DNA of 64,000 nucleotides from Cloeon dipterum (GCF_949628265.1 NC_088787.1:6996501-7060500); one strand, 5' to 3'; shown: positions 8,414 to 19,793, counted from the first letter of the stretch. Translations and numbers: made by a program. Notes: a model not told the origin generated them from the letters alone.

Positions 8414-10050
8414 TCTTTTTTGATTATTGCACATTTGAATAAACTGCTAAAACTAATATTTTATGACCTTCGGTTTTTTGTTGCTAGTGACAATTTTTTA
8501 TTGTTTCTGTGTATTAATCTACTTAATTCTGCTTAAGGTTTAAATTATTAAAATTTAAGGCAGTCGTCCCCTGAATTCCTTTGTATTTTTGTTTTACATG
8601 GAAAAATCGACCCCATTTTAATTTTAAAATAATATTGTAACATTGGTCCATTTTAAATTTTATTCAAAATTACTTTTATAAGTTTTCTTTCTTTTTCTAT
8701 GATTGCAATAGACTCAATGGAATTTTGTCGTTAGAAGGTGGGAAGTGGGAATAGCTACATTTTAGGGATTTTATGAATTTCACAAAAATGCAGCCGCATA
8801 TTTTGGGCGAGCGGCAAGCTTTACTTCGTAATCCTCGAGGTATAACTCATAACTCGCTCCAACAGTGAAAAAAGGAAACATACCTGATCACATCAAGTAA
8901 AGAGAAAAAATCCTTGAAGCGCTTGATCGATCATTGCCTCACATCCCACAAACTCTCAAAATGCTCCCTTACTTCAGCGAGATTCTGGCATATTCTTAAT
9001 TCCCGTAATTCCATACATAAAATGTTCAAAGAATTCTCCTTCGTCTTGAGAGTGAATCTGTGGGCCACATAAGCTTTCTGTCAGCTCTCTCACCAGGTCT
9101 TCTCTTCGAATTTTTAACGCCGTATCTCGTTCATGTAATCCTATTTTTAATTTATTTCACACTTCCCTATTTTCTAACATTGTAATTGCAGCATATTTTA
9201 CTAGTGATAGACTTCCAGTAATGGCGGAGAGACGACAGCAAGGCCCAGGGAATGGACCTAATGCTCCTAACCAGGGAGTAATGGGCGATTGGCGAGTAAC
9301 GTTCCCGCCAGCACTCAGAAATAGTAATATTTTTAGACTGTAAGCAAAATTTATAATTGACTAAATCAAATCACTAAAATATCTCTGCGATTCGACAGAA
9401 TGAATGCTATCCATCCATTGGGTCCCCATCATGACCCACAAAGCAATGCTTTTGTTTTTCTATCCGCAACTATGTCAGAAGAATTGAAACAGTAATTTTT
9501 GAAATGGTGGATAGTGAGGTGAGTACTGTGTCAGAGGCACCCAGATCTATTATGAATGCTAAGTTAACTTTTATCCAGGAACATTATGACCAATTGATTC
9601 AAGATAGGATTCACATTTTCGAATTGTGGAGAATTTAAAGAAGGTCAAGACGAACAAATAGTAGCATTTCAAGACCAAGGACAAGAATGAGCTAAATGAA
9701 ATAAAAAAGTATTTATATAGAAGTAAATTTGTCTTTAATTTTTTTTTTATTTTCTGGCAATGAGAGGATATGGAAAAATTAATTGGTAAAGTATGGAAGA
9801 TTATCCAAATCCATTGCGATATTTTTAACTTTTTTATTTATCTTTGAGTCTGTTTGATGACAATTATTGTTAAGTCTTTTAAAAATTTAAGCTGAAAGAG
9901 GAGATTGTTTTAATTAAGAAACTTTTATGGTTTGCTTGTCGTCATTATTATATTACTTCTAATTTTCTCTACGACAATTAACAGACTTCGTAAAAAGATT
10001 TTGAACTAATTCCTTCCCTCCAAGAGGATTTAAGAAGAAACTCGCTAAAA
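8414..10050 (+). repeat. Segmental duplication unit C (partner of B; 3' end also like D)
   Basis: Upstream DNA, promoter-proximal segment and gene match unit B closely. Downstream of the gene, motifs such as ACTTTTATGG, GCTTGCTTGTCGTCA and ACAGACTTCGTAA are shared with the region after copy D (about 11545-11645). All units therefore descend from one ancestral block that included both flanks. Confidence 0.65.
9221..9690 (+). pseudogene. KIX mini-gene copy C, frameshifted
   Basis: The exon layout is the same as in copy B (9221-9339, 9399-9518, 9579-9690), with a 59-bp intron 1 and a 60-bp intron 2 and intact splice sites. Exon 1 is open (MAERRQQGPGNG, W24, PALRNSNIFRL). In exon 2, two extra bases near 9450-9460 relative to copy B shift the frame just before the second conserved helix, and TAA is met at 9492-9494. 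Exon 3 also has a premature TAA soon after HYDQLIQ. The DNA otherwise matches copy B closely, so inactivation is recent. Promoter, introns and polyadenylation signal remain, so it could still be transcribed. Confidence 0.75.
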
Positions 10051-10127
10051 ACACGTCACTGCATTTTCGTGAATTCTCTGTAAACAAAAACATTTAATAA
10101 TACTCATCTTCCAATGACAAAATTCCT
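9691..10127. other. Spacer between KIX units C and D
   Basis: No gene was recognised. AATAAA lies directly after copy C. The rest is AT-rich and contains unit-C 3' flank that resembles the flank after copy D. Confidence 0.4.
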
Positions 10128-10897
10128 TTGTGCCGAGATCGCGATCATAGAAAAAGGAAAAAGGAAAACCAAAATCAGTCCAGCGGCCATTCGCCGCAGA
10201 AACGTCAGAAAATATTTTTTATTTAAAAAAAGCTATTCTACGGCGATTGGCTGAACCGAATTTAGTTTTCAGCACGTCAAAAAAGAAAGCAAGTTAAGTG
10301 AAGAATGCACAGTGACAGAATTGAGTCTGAAATTGTAGCGGAAGTGCGTTAAAACTAAATTTTTAATAAAGTCTATGGTTACGCTCTCTGTTGGTTAAAA
10401 TTTCCTCTTATAGATCCTGTCAAACCATGACCTCTAAACGTAAAATATGGTTATCATTGTTTGACAAAAGCTTTTGTTCAATAATGGGTTCAACAATATT
10501 GAATAGATCTTTTGTACCTTCCCCTAACTTGCTGCCTCGCTGTGAAAAAAGGTTGCACAACAAGAGAAAAGAAAAAGTCTTGAAGTGCTTGGTCGGTTCA
10601 TAACCTCCCCCGGCTCCCCCCACAAACTATTTCTTCCTTACTTCTGCGAAATCCTAGCATATTGTTAATTCCATACATATAATTCCAAAAATGCTCCTTT
10701 GTCTCTCAGTTGAGCTCTCTGTGGGCGCACGCATCAGCTTTCTGTCAGCTCTCTCACTCAGGTCTTCCCTTCGAATTTTTAACGCCGTTTCTCGTTCATG
10801 TAATTCTTTTTTTTTAATTTATTTTAACTCGAAGCGCACTTCCCTATTTTTTAACATTATATTTGCAGCATTTTTTACAAGTGATAGACTTCCAGTA

Positions 10898-11367
10898 ATG
10901 GCGGAGGGACAACAGCAAGGCCTAGGGAATGAACCTGATTCTCCTAACCAGGGGGAAATGGAGGATTGGAAAAATTCGGTTTCCTCAGAAGTGAGAAAGA
11001 TCAAAATTTTAAGACTGTAAGCAAAATATGTAATTGACTAAATCAAATCATTAAAATATCTCTGCGATTCGACAGATTGAATGCTATTTGTTCATTTAGT
11101 CCCAATGAACAACAAAGCGATGCTTATGTTTTTATGTGCAACTATATCAGAACAATTGAAAATGGAATTTTTGCAACGGCGAATGATAGGGTGAGTACTA
11201 TCTCAGAGGTACTCTGAGCTATTATGAATATGAGAGTACTATTTTTTCAGGATCATTATTACGATCTGATCGAGGATAAGATTCGCTTTTTCGAATCGAG
11301 AAGAAATGAAAGAATGACAAGACGAACAAATAAATGGATGTCTAGATTTAAGAAAAGAAGAGCGTGA
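10898..11367 (+). CDS. Free-standing KIX-domain protein, copy D
   Basis: Three exons (10898-11016, 11076-11190, 11251-11367) give 116 residues, the same length as copy B, with a 59-bp intron 1 and a 60-bp intron 2. The leader MAEGQQQGLGNEPDSP is followed by W24 and RKIKILRL, and CNYIRTIENGIF matches the second conserved helix. DHYYDLIEDKI matches helix 3 and keeps two adjacent Tyr like CBP (DEYYHL). Exon 2 is one codon shorter than in B. The C-terminal 20 residues are strongly basic (TRRTNKW, FKKRRA) where B is Gln/Glu-rich, because this part is read in another frame of homologous DNA. The basic end could act as a nuclear localisation signal. Intron 2 contains an in-frame TGA, so splicing is required. 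AATAAA lies at 11375. Function is inferred from the domain only. Confidence 0.68.
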
Positions 11368-11374
11368 TAAATTA

Positions 11375-11380
11375 AATAAA
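11375..11380 (+). terminator. Polyadenylation signal of KIX copy D
   Basis: AATAAA begins 8 bases after the end of the TGA stop, as short a 3' UTR as in copy B. Confidence 0.5.
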
Positions 11381-11690
11381 ATTTAGTTTAATACAGAAGT
11401 ATAAATTTGCTATTCATTTTTTTGTAATTTCCTGTCAATGAGAGTATAGACAAAATTAATGGGTAAAAGAATGGCAGATTTTCCGAACTCGTTGCATGTG
11501 GAGTTTGTTTGATAAAACAATTTATTTTGTCTTTAAATTTTAACTAACTTTTATGGCTTGCTTGTCGTCAATTGATAATCAATAGCTCTAATTTTCTTTA
11601 CGTGAAATATTTTTGCTGTGACGATATTTACAGACTTCGTAATTAATTCCTTTTATTCCTTGAAGGGGGTAATAAGTAATGCTCTCGCCC

Positions 11691-12530
11691 AAATCATGCG
11701 AATACATTTTCGTCAACTAAACAAAACACAAATATGAAGCAGTAATTGCCAATAACCACCTTCATAACGACAAAATTCCATTCTTTACGTCGACCTATTT
11801 TAAGAATGAAAAATTCAAGAGAGGCAAACATAAAATTCCGTTATTGTATGGTATTTGTGCTTTCCGATTGTGAGCAGGTGGCAACTCGTCGACGTTATGC
11901 CTATTTTTATTCTCCTGCGACTTCAAAGCCACCCAAGTCGGGTGAATCAACCCTTGCACCACCCACGTTGCCAAAGTTCAGGTTTTCCTCACAACCATCA
12001 GGATAGCTAGATCATTCTCCGCGCGCTCGACAGTTGTTTCGCACAATATATAATTGAATTCCTGGGAATTTCTCATCGATTTTGCTTCTGAATCGCTTTA
12101 AAGGTAGGATGTATGTACATTTAATTGATTGACGTAGGTGCGTCTTAAGTAAGATTTTTGGTCTTCGAGTAATTTTGAAATGTAAGCCGCTTAATTCAGA
12201 TGCTCCTATTTGGTAACAAAAGAAAGCAGAGCGCGCAGGTGATATTTTGTTTCTGCCGCATTTTTATTGCATTTTCATGCAGAAGGAAGTTAACTTTTTT
12301 CCATACCTTTAATCAGGGTGGTGTCAAATTAATTCTCCAATCATTCCTAATTACTAATAAAATTAAGGGCATTTTGGGGGGGAAATGGATGTTTTTATTT
12401 TATGACTTTAATTTTTATTTAGAAAAAAATTGGTTTATTTGGCAGCTATTTTTCAAGATATTTAAATGTGGAATGTTCTTAAAAATAGCCCTTTGTCAGC
12501 TAAAATTTTCGTAAATTTGAGGGAAATTTA
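11691..12530. other. Intergenic DNA after the KIX tandem units
   Basis: No supported gene. An 86-codon open frame at 11746-12006 has no recognisable domain and lacks a clear transcript context. The remainder is AT-rich. Confidence 0.35.
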
Positions 12531-12706
12531 TCCAGCCAGCTGGCTCGCATTGTTAAGGCATTCTCATTGTCAGGAGAGTCAGAGCAGTGGGAGAGTAGAG
12601 CAATTCGGGGATGTTATGCTGGCTGCGGCAAAAGGTGGTTCGTTAGTCAGTCAAAATGCTCAGCGACTCGCCACTCGCTGGTTTACACACCTTTCCAGTG
12701 GCATTT
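12531..12706 (+). mobile_element. tRNA-derived SINE-like element, copy 1
   Basis: It contains TGGCTCGCATTGTTAAGGC, which resembles the tRNA D-arm and A box (TGGC..AGTTGGTTAAGGC). A GAGCAATTCGGGGATG block some 50 bases later sits where a B box (GTTCGANTC) would be. The same ordered blocks occur at 30099 and 33829. Copies are diverged, so this is an old family. Confidence 0.5.
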
Positions 12707-13485
12707 TTTTTAAAATAATTAATTCACTTGTTTTAAATATTTGTTATTTTACGTTCATTAAAAATTCATATTGTCCTTATGGGATCAAAAAATCAAATTG
12801 AATAGAATCAGGATCATTCATTTTAACCAAAGCTTTGCAGAGAAAAGAGAAAAATTCCTATTTACCTGATTTGTAATCTCTGAAAATTTTGGAAGAGCTG
12901 AAATTTGCGCAGGTTGCCGTTTAAATTTCTGATAAAATCAGCTCCAAAGTCAATTTATTTCAACATTTAGGGTAACATTTCCTGATGGTTCGCGAACCCT
13001 TTGATAAAATGCTACGAAAATAAAATTTAAATCAAGCTTTGACAAACGTACCGTTTAAATCTCTGAGAAGAAATAAAGTTGAAATTTAATTGTTTCTCGG
13101 TCCCAATTTCATGATTGCATATAGCAATTACACAAGCAATAAAATAAATAAACCAGCTGCATTACAAAATGTTCATGATTGTTGACTGCAAAGCTCTACT
13201 TAAAATTCAATCAATGTTTTCACTAGTGCAATTATACCTGATATTCTAAGGTAAATTATTTATTTTATTGCGAGACCATAATTTGGACGGTAAAAATGTC
13301 AAATTAAATTTTATACCAAGCTAAAAAATAGACAAAATTTCATCAGCTCAAAATAAATTCCACTCAAACAATTTTGAGGCTTTTATAAATTTAGAAATAT
13401 TTACCTTTTACATAATTCGTCTGATTATATCATCTCTGTAATAACAGAACAACATATTTCAAATGTTTTAGTTCGTTTACCAGCA
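12707..13485. other. AT-rich spacer upstream of KIX copy E
   Basis: No exon, repeat copy or RNA gene was recognised. The end of this stretch should contain the promoter and 5' UTR of copy E. A possible acceptor (GTTTTAG) at about 13466-13472 precedes its start codon, in the place where other copies have a 5' UTR intron. Confidence 0.35.
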
Positions 13486-14080
13486 ATGACCGAGAACGAA
13501 CACATGACTGATTGCATTCGTGGGATGGAAGCACTTGCGGTTGCGTCTTATCCTCAAGCGACAAAATGGCAACAATCACTTTCGCTAGGAGTGCGAAAAC
13601 ACAACGTTGATAGACTGTAAGATAATTATTATTTTTGGCACACAGCTGAATTTTAAATCTATTGTGTATCTCTGATTGGACAGAATTAAAGCAGTTTTAC
13701 CCTCTTGTGACGACCCCCTAGTTCTGATGGACCCGAGAATAGCTGCCATCTACAAGTTCGCAAGAGTAATTGAGTCTGACTTGTTTAAACATACAAATTG
13801 TAGCGTCAGTTCAATCGAATTAATTTTTAAAAATTACCTACTCATCTTCTCTTTTTTTTTACAGTGTGAATATATTAATAAAGTTGCAGTGATGGTCTTT
13901 TCATTGTCCAACCGTAGCTTGGAGAGTTTGGATGAAATTGACAGACTGAGTAGCTTGGCGCAGATCTCGAGTGAGGAAAAAACGCAATTCACCCTATCCT
14001 GCCACGCAGCATTGGGAGCCATGAAACAACGCAAGGAATGCCTATCAAATGAATGGCCTCTCGAAAAAAGTGACCAGTAA
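13486..14080 (+). CDS. Free-standing KIX-domain protein, diverged copy E
   Basis: Exons 13486-13616, 13684-13804 and 13865-14080 give 155 residues, with introns of 67 and 60 bp at the same two positions and phases as in copies B-D. It shows the clearest KIX pattern of the cluster: W28, GVRKHNVDRLIKAVLP, then DDP, MDPRI (CBP KDRRM), FARVIESDLF (CBP YAKKVEGDMY), and SCEYINKVAVMVFSL (CBP RDEYYHLLAEKIYKI). After the domain a Ser/Glu-rich extension of about 50 residues replaces the short tails of the other copies. The second intron begins with a weaker GTCAGT donor and remains open in frame, so retention would add 20 residues. AATAAA is at 14112. Its surroundings are not part of the A-D duplications, so it is the oldest member. 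A role in binding activation domains is inferred from the fold only. Confidence 0.75.
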
Positions 14081-14111
14081 CAATTCAAAAATGCTCAAAA
14101 TTAAAATGTAA

Positions 14112-14117
14112 AATAAA
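14112..14117 (+). terminator. Polyadenylation signal of KIX copy E
   Basis: AATAAA about 30 bases after the TAA stop, in an A-rich context. Confidence 0.5.
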
Positions 14118-14817
14118 GATCTCGTAGTGAATAAGCTGTAATTGAGTGGCTTTATTATTCACTTGTGCTCCTTTACATAATTTTTAGAGGAATTTAAATA
14201 ACTGCCAAACAATTACATTTTTTTTTCAAATAAAATGAGTTTTGTAATCAATTTCAATCAGATGACGCAAAGAAAAAAATTGGAAATTTTGATGGAAGAA
14301 ATCGTTTACATCGCATAATGGTTCAGGCATTAATTGAAGAATTATTGCTAAGAATTTTCGGAATTTTCATCTTTAACGGAATTTTCTCGCCGAGAACTAT
14401 CCCAGCAAAATAGTTTCAATTATTTTTAGGTCGTCCTTTCTGACAAGCACGCAACCTCTAAACTTATACCGGTATAAAATCGGTTGAAAAATTAAACCGG
14501 TTCCCCTTGATCGAAAAAACCTAACGAAGACAGCAGATTAATCGACAATTTGACCTGTTAAATCAATTTAAAAACCTGAACTATCCATTTTGATTGAAAA
14601 ATCATCCCAAACACGTCGGAATTACGCGCTCTTTATTTAAAAACCGGCAGCTTTGAAAAAAACCGGTTGTGTCAGTGACATGCCCAAATTCGTCCCTCTA
14701 GCGGTGTTTTGTAAACAAAAGGGAGACAGCCAGCTAGCGAGCTTTGTTGATTGTTGGTGTTGCTGCAGCTTTCCCGGCAGCTCCCGTGAGTGTTTGCCGT
14801 CCGAAATCGTGTCCGAG
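14118..14817 (+). promoter_or_regulatory. Intergenic DNA and probable PPP4R2 promoter/5' UTR
   Basis: The first 500 bp are AT-rich without recognised features. From about 14640 composition rises, with CCCTCTAGCGGTG at 14694-14706 and a GC-rich leader immediately before the ATG at 14818. No TATA box is evident, which suits a housekeeping gene. The exact transcription start cannot be told from sequence. Confidence 0.4.
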
Positions 14818-17800
14818 ATGGAAGCGCCGCTGGACACGGAGGCCGTCTTGGCTTCGCTGAAGGGTGAGTGGCCCCCGTTCCCGCTCCGAGGCGTCTCATT
14901 TGCTCATATTTCTCGGGGGGTGTTCTGCTGCTCGATTCGCAGAGCTGGCCAGCGAGCGGCACCAAAAGATCCCTCAGGTGCTGGAGGAGTACCTTCTGCA
15001 GGTCGCCCGCACGGGCAACGTCGTCTTCGAGGCGGAGTGGGACGACGTGAAGCGGCTGCTCAAACTCAAGCTGGACAACAACATTGATTTCTTCCAGGAC
15101 TTCTGCGCTGATTTGCCGTGCGACAAGGACTTTAACCTCCACCAGGTCCGCACCTTCCTCTACGACAGGTTCGACTTCTTCAGCAGGTAAAGAGAAATAC
15201 CAGGCTCCCAATAAAAGACACGATAATGCACTGAAATTGCAACAAATTAAATTATGTATTTCAGTTTTTTTTACTTAAATTTAATTTTAACCACCTGCAA
15301 AACACTCCATAATTTTCTTTTAATATAAGCGGAAAATACTGAAAAAATTTGACCTACATTTAAAAAATTGGGAAAGCTCAATAGGTTCCCGGGTTGCCGT
15401 TAAATATTTCCGAGAAAATCAGGTCAAAATTTGCACGCGAATGGCGAGCACTTTCTTCATATTAGAAACCATGATTTCTCTCGTAAGAAGCGAAATTTAG
15501 CTCTTAAAATTGGATAAATCGGGATGAGAGGAATCAAAATCAAGGGAATAATCATTTTTTTCCGAGAATTTGGCTAAACCTGAAATTCTCAGTTACTCAG
15601 TACTAATTAAATTCTTCCAAATAAATAAAATACTCTATGACCCATTTCCTAGACTAAAATAAATTGAGTTTCCGTTTAATTTAATGAATTAATGCAATTT
15701 TAGGGCTGTTCGGGCTGTTCACATTATTAAATTAATTTATAATTATCATTTTTCCTGCCCTGAATTTAATTCAATATTCTTGCAGACCGCCGTTCACAAT
15801 CCAGAGACTGGTCGAGGTGCTGACGACCTCGAGGAAGCAGTACCAGCGCGTGGACAAGTATCTCCGGGCCGTGGAGAAGAATCTCATGGTCGTCTCCACC
15901 GTGGGGTGAGCACCTCGAATCGCCAGGTGGTGCGGAGTTTCAATTAAAATAAATATGTCCACAGGCAAGAAACAGAGTTCCACTGCGAAGCCAAATTCGT
16001 CCCCCACTTCAATTACGCCTCGCCGACAGTCTCGAAGGTTGGCCAGGCTGACCTGATTCCCCTTCAAAATGCAGGTGAGTCGAGAGTCGAGACTTTTTTA
16101 TTGGCATTTGACTGGTTTTAATTGAAATTTGACCGTTAGGCTTTCTAGATTTTTTTACCAACTCTGTTCTAAGTTAAATTAAGCATTTTTTAGATTTAAA
16201 TGGTACGTTTGGAAATATAAGATGATGTAATATTTTTATCCATCGTCTCAAAGAATTTTCACACCGAGGAACTATTAAAAATTCTTTAGTTAATAATCGA
16301 CCATCTAAAGACTTCCAAATTTCTCAAAAAGGATCAATGTACTGTCTAAATTGAAAGGAAATATTTGTTTTTAAACATTTTGCGGCTGTAAAATTTTGAT
16401 TATGACCCAAAAAATCAATTTAATTTTAATTCCGTCCTATTTAATCATTTTTGGCCTCAATAACAGGATGTTAACCTTATTGAAATCCTGAGATCAATAC
16501 ATCGTCATCAAAATGATTTAATTAAATCATTTAAATTTGACCTGTTAGCTCTCTCTGTCTCTGCAAACCCTGAAAATGAACTTAATTAACGGGAGAAACG
16601 CTTGGAAATGTGTGATTCAAAATTTTTCAAATGGAAATATTTTTTTGTCAAAAACAGTAAAAAATTTACATTTCGAATTTTCCAGAAAGGATCGAGATCC
16701 AAAAATAACTTAATTGGATAATATTTAGCGAGATAAAGTACTGCAGATTGTGTATAGATTTCACTTTCCCTGGTATTGTTCGTCCTTTTCACGCAAAAGG
16801 CTCAAAATAGATCAAACAACTGATGTAGATTGTTTCCCGATTTAGATGAAAAATATTTTTTCTTTTTATAAAGAATTGTAATCCCACCACACGTGTTTCA
16901 TTGTAACAAAAAGATCGATTTTGCTGACAATAAAAAAAAAACTCAGAAATAGCCAGGGATATAAATTCGGGTAAAAAATCTCCAGTCTAAACCCTTGTAA
17001 ACAAATTGCATTCTTTAGCCGTACAAGACTTAACCCTCGTTAATTTATTAAACTCGACCATTTTCGGCGATTCCAGTTAGGACTATTTCACGAGATAAAA
17101 TGCAAATCAATAATAGAATATTATAAAACGATAAAAGTCCAAAATACGCCTAGCAACGCACCTGTTTCACGATTACGCCACAATAATATAAACAGATAAA
17201 AATGTTTTTTTAGTTACAAGCACCAATTTTTCCTTTCGTCAAACTGCACTTGAGAAACCTAAACAAGTCGGAAACAAACATTGGTTTTCAATTTGCGTGG
17301 CTTTGCTAAAAAGATATTCAAAATATTAAAATTAACATGGAATTACTTTTGCTTGATTATGTTACAAAATTCGTAAAACCATATTATCAATTTAAATTGA
17401 TTTTTAATGAGCGTGTGTTATTAAAAAAAGTCATGATCTTTAATTAAAGATAAAAACTCGGCTTTTGCAGCTTTGAACTTTGACGTGTCGAGCCGGTTTT
17501 CGAGTCGCGTGTTCATCAAGCCGCCACACCCGCTGATGGGCGACGAGAGCGACGACGAGGACGAAGACGACGACATGGATGATGACTCGGACGTGCCGTT
17601 CATCCACCCGGCGCTCGAAGGCATGGAGCCGATGGACACCTCCGAGACCGACTCGTGCGGTCTCAGGAACGGAGTGCGCAAGCGGAAGCTGCGCCCTGAA
17701 CAGCCCGAGTGCAGACCCAGCGGCAGCGAGCCCAACGGCCAGGGCCCGCAGGCGGCCGCTGTGCCGGCGGCCACAATCACCGCCATCGAAGCCGAACAGA

Positions 17801-19793
17801 AAGAGGTGAGAATGATTTTTCTTTTTATTAAATTAATTGAAAATTTTACAATTATTTTATTCTTATTTTCAGAAAGCATTTGGAATATTTGAAGAATTAA
17901 ATAGCAATTTTTTAAAGGCTTTTATTTCAAGCTATAAAAATTATATTAATTTCTGCTGACTTTAAAGACAGGTGACAATTTATTCTAACGCATTTTGCAT
18001 CTCTCCTATTATTCCGTTTTAATTATATTTATTTAATACCACTTAAAGTATAACCAACTGCTTTTTCAGCCTACAATTTAGATTGAGGTCATCTAACTCT
18101 CGATTTGTAAGCTGAGACGCTTTCTTTCTATTTTGATTTCAGACTGAACAGCCACCTGCCAAGGTTGAAAAGCCTTCTGAAGAAAACGCCAAGCAACTTG
18201 TCAGTGACAAGGAAGAGACTAAACAGCCTGAGCCGCCTGCCCAAGAGGCTGAGCCCGTTCCTGAGAAGGAAGACGAAGAGGCGCCGCAGGAACCTCAGGT
18301 GGCGCAGGTAATTTTTTTTTCTAATTTTCATCGAAATTGATTACTTTGAAAAGTAATTTTATTAAAACAAAAATTGTAAATTATGTGTCAGAGAGTCAAA
18401 ACCATCTAAAATCGCTAAAATCTTAAATATTGCACCAATTACAGTCTAATAAAGTTTATTTAAAAGAAGCGCATATAAAAATATGGTAAATTTTCAATTT
18501 TATGTGGAGTCATACTCAGTTGGCGCTTGATAGATTGAATTATAACTCAAAAGCCAGTTTTTTCAGCCTGTAAAATGTTAATTTAATTCAATTCCCCTCA
18601 CTTTGAGAGCAGAAAATAGGGCAATGGATTGAACATATATTCATGGGATGACTTTTCCCTCTTAGTCAGGTATTTTCTGCCAAAATCATGATATTTGGAC
18701 TGAAACTGTTGGTGTTCCGCCAAAACATCCGTTTTTGGTGTAATTTGGAACGGAAATTTAACTGAAACGCATTTCCTCTCTGGAAATTTGCTAGGTTTGG
18801 CACAACGCTTCAATTTTCTGATTTTCTAGCAGGGTTCCGATTTTTCCACGTCAAAAATCCAATGAAACCCACTATTTTAGCCAAGGCTTTAATATTTTCA
18901 GTGTCAAAAATCGACAAAATGCGGGAAAACTAAAAAATGGCGTTTTGTTATTTTTTGGTTTTTTTTTCTGCATTTTGCGCATTGCAAATTTAGCGAGCCT
19001 TCGAGTATGGGGAATGAATTACTTTGTTTCTTAAAAAAATGCAGTGAATAGCAAATCTGAAAAATCCCGGAATAAAAAAAGACCCCCAATAAAACACAGG
19101 TGGTTTGGGCAAAATGTATAAAACCCGGGTTTTTCGGAACCCTGTATTCTAGAAACCTATCGAGTTCCGAGGAAAAAAAATATATGAGGATCATAATTTG
19201 TTTTTGCAAAGAGAAAAATAACGGTTTTGAATCAAATTGAGTTTTTATGGTGATTTCTAGCGATTTTCTTTATTTATTTTTTGTTTCTAAATAATAATTA
19301 CGTAAGCGAATTTTAGAGATCATTTTTTTAACTAGAGCTCGAGTCTTTTGAAAATCAATTGAATAAAATTCCCTGGAGCATTGATATAACATTTATGGTC
19401 AGAAAATAATTTTTCTATCAAATATTTACAAACCATCAAAATAAAGTCCCCATCTTCTCTTCTTTTAATTTATCCACAATCTTGAATTCGACCTTTTCAG
19501 GAAAGCAGCCCTGAAAAAGCAGCCGAGTCATCCGAAGTGAGTCCCGCCGCCGCAGCAGTAGTGGAAGAGGCGCAAAAGACCGAGGAAATCGAAAAACCCA
19601 ACGAGGAGAAATCTGAGGTGAATTTTTTCCCCCTAACAAACTCCTATCCTCAGCCCTAATTATTTTATTCCTCCCAAAGGAGAGCGAGGAACGAGCCGAG
19701 GAGGAAACGGTCGCTGCCGTCACCGTGGAGACGCCGGCCGAAGAGGAGAAGCCAACGAAAGAGAAGGAGGAACCGACAGCCGAGGCTGCGTAA
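14818..19793 (+). CDS. PPP4R2: Protein phosphatase 4 regulatory subunit 2
   Basis: Eight coding exons: 14818-14863, 14943-15186, 15786-15905, 15965-16074, 17471-17805, 18143-18307, 19501-19617 and 19680-19793. All have GT-AG borders and compatible phases, giving 416 residues (human PPP4R2 has 417). The conserved N-terminal domain is clear: [39 protein letters not shown], then [19 protein letters not shown]4R2 bridges the PP4 catalytic subunit and the PPP4R3 substrate-recognition subunit, acting in centrosome function, snRNP assembly and H2A-variant dephosphorylation after DNA damage. Residues 198-214 are an almost unbroken acidic run and 243-248 (RKRKLR) a likely nuclear signal. The last three exons encode a low-complexity Glu/Pro tail and begin in phase 0, so exons 6 and 7 could be skipped without a frame change. 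Convergent with the Ly6 gene. Confidence 0.93.

Larger units (their letters stand above)
10128..11690 (+). repeat. Segmental duplication unit D (partner: unit A)
   Basis: The block opens with the same left-truncated palindromic MITE as unit A (10128-10340), followed by the same TGTCAAACCATGACCTC and GGTCGGTTCATAACCTC segments and the same promoter-proximal run. Unlike unit A it keeps the full gene and 3' flank. It lacks the roughly 230-bp insert of unit A. Confidence 0.7.

Noticed and set aside
12531..12706. A true tRNA gene
   Set aside because: The D-arm-like head is clear but there is no acceptor stem pairing or proper anticodon and T arms, and similar diverged copies occur elsewhere, as expected for a SINE.
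14672..15211. 179-codon minus-strand open frame
   Set aside because: Antisense of PPP4R2 exons 1 and 2, whose plus-strand reading matches the family.
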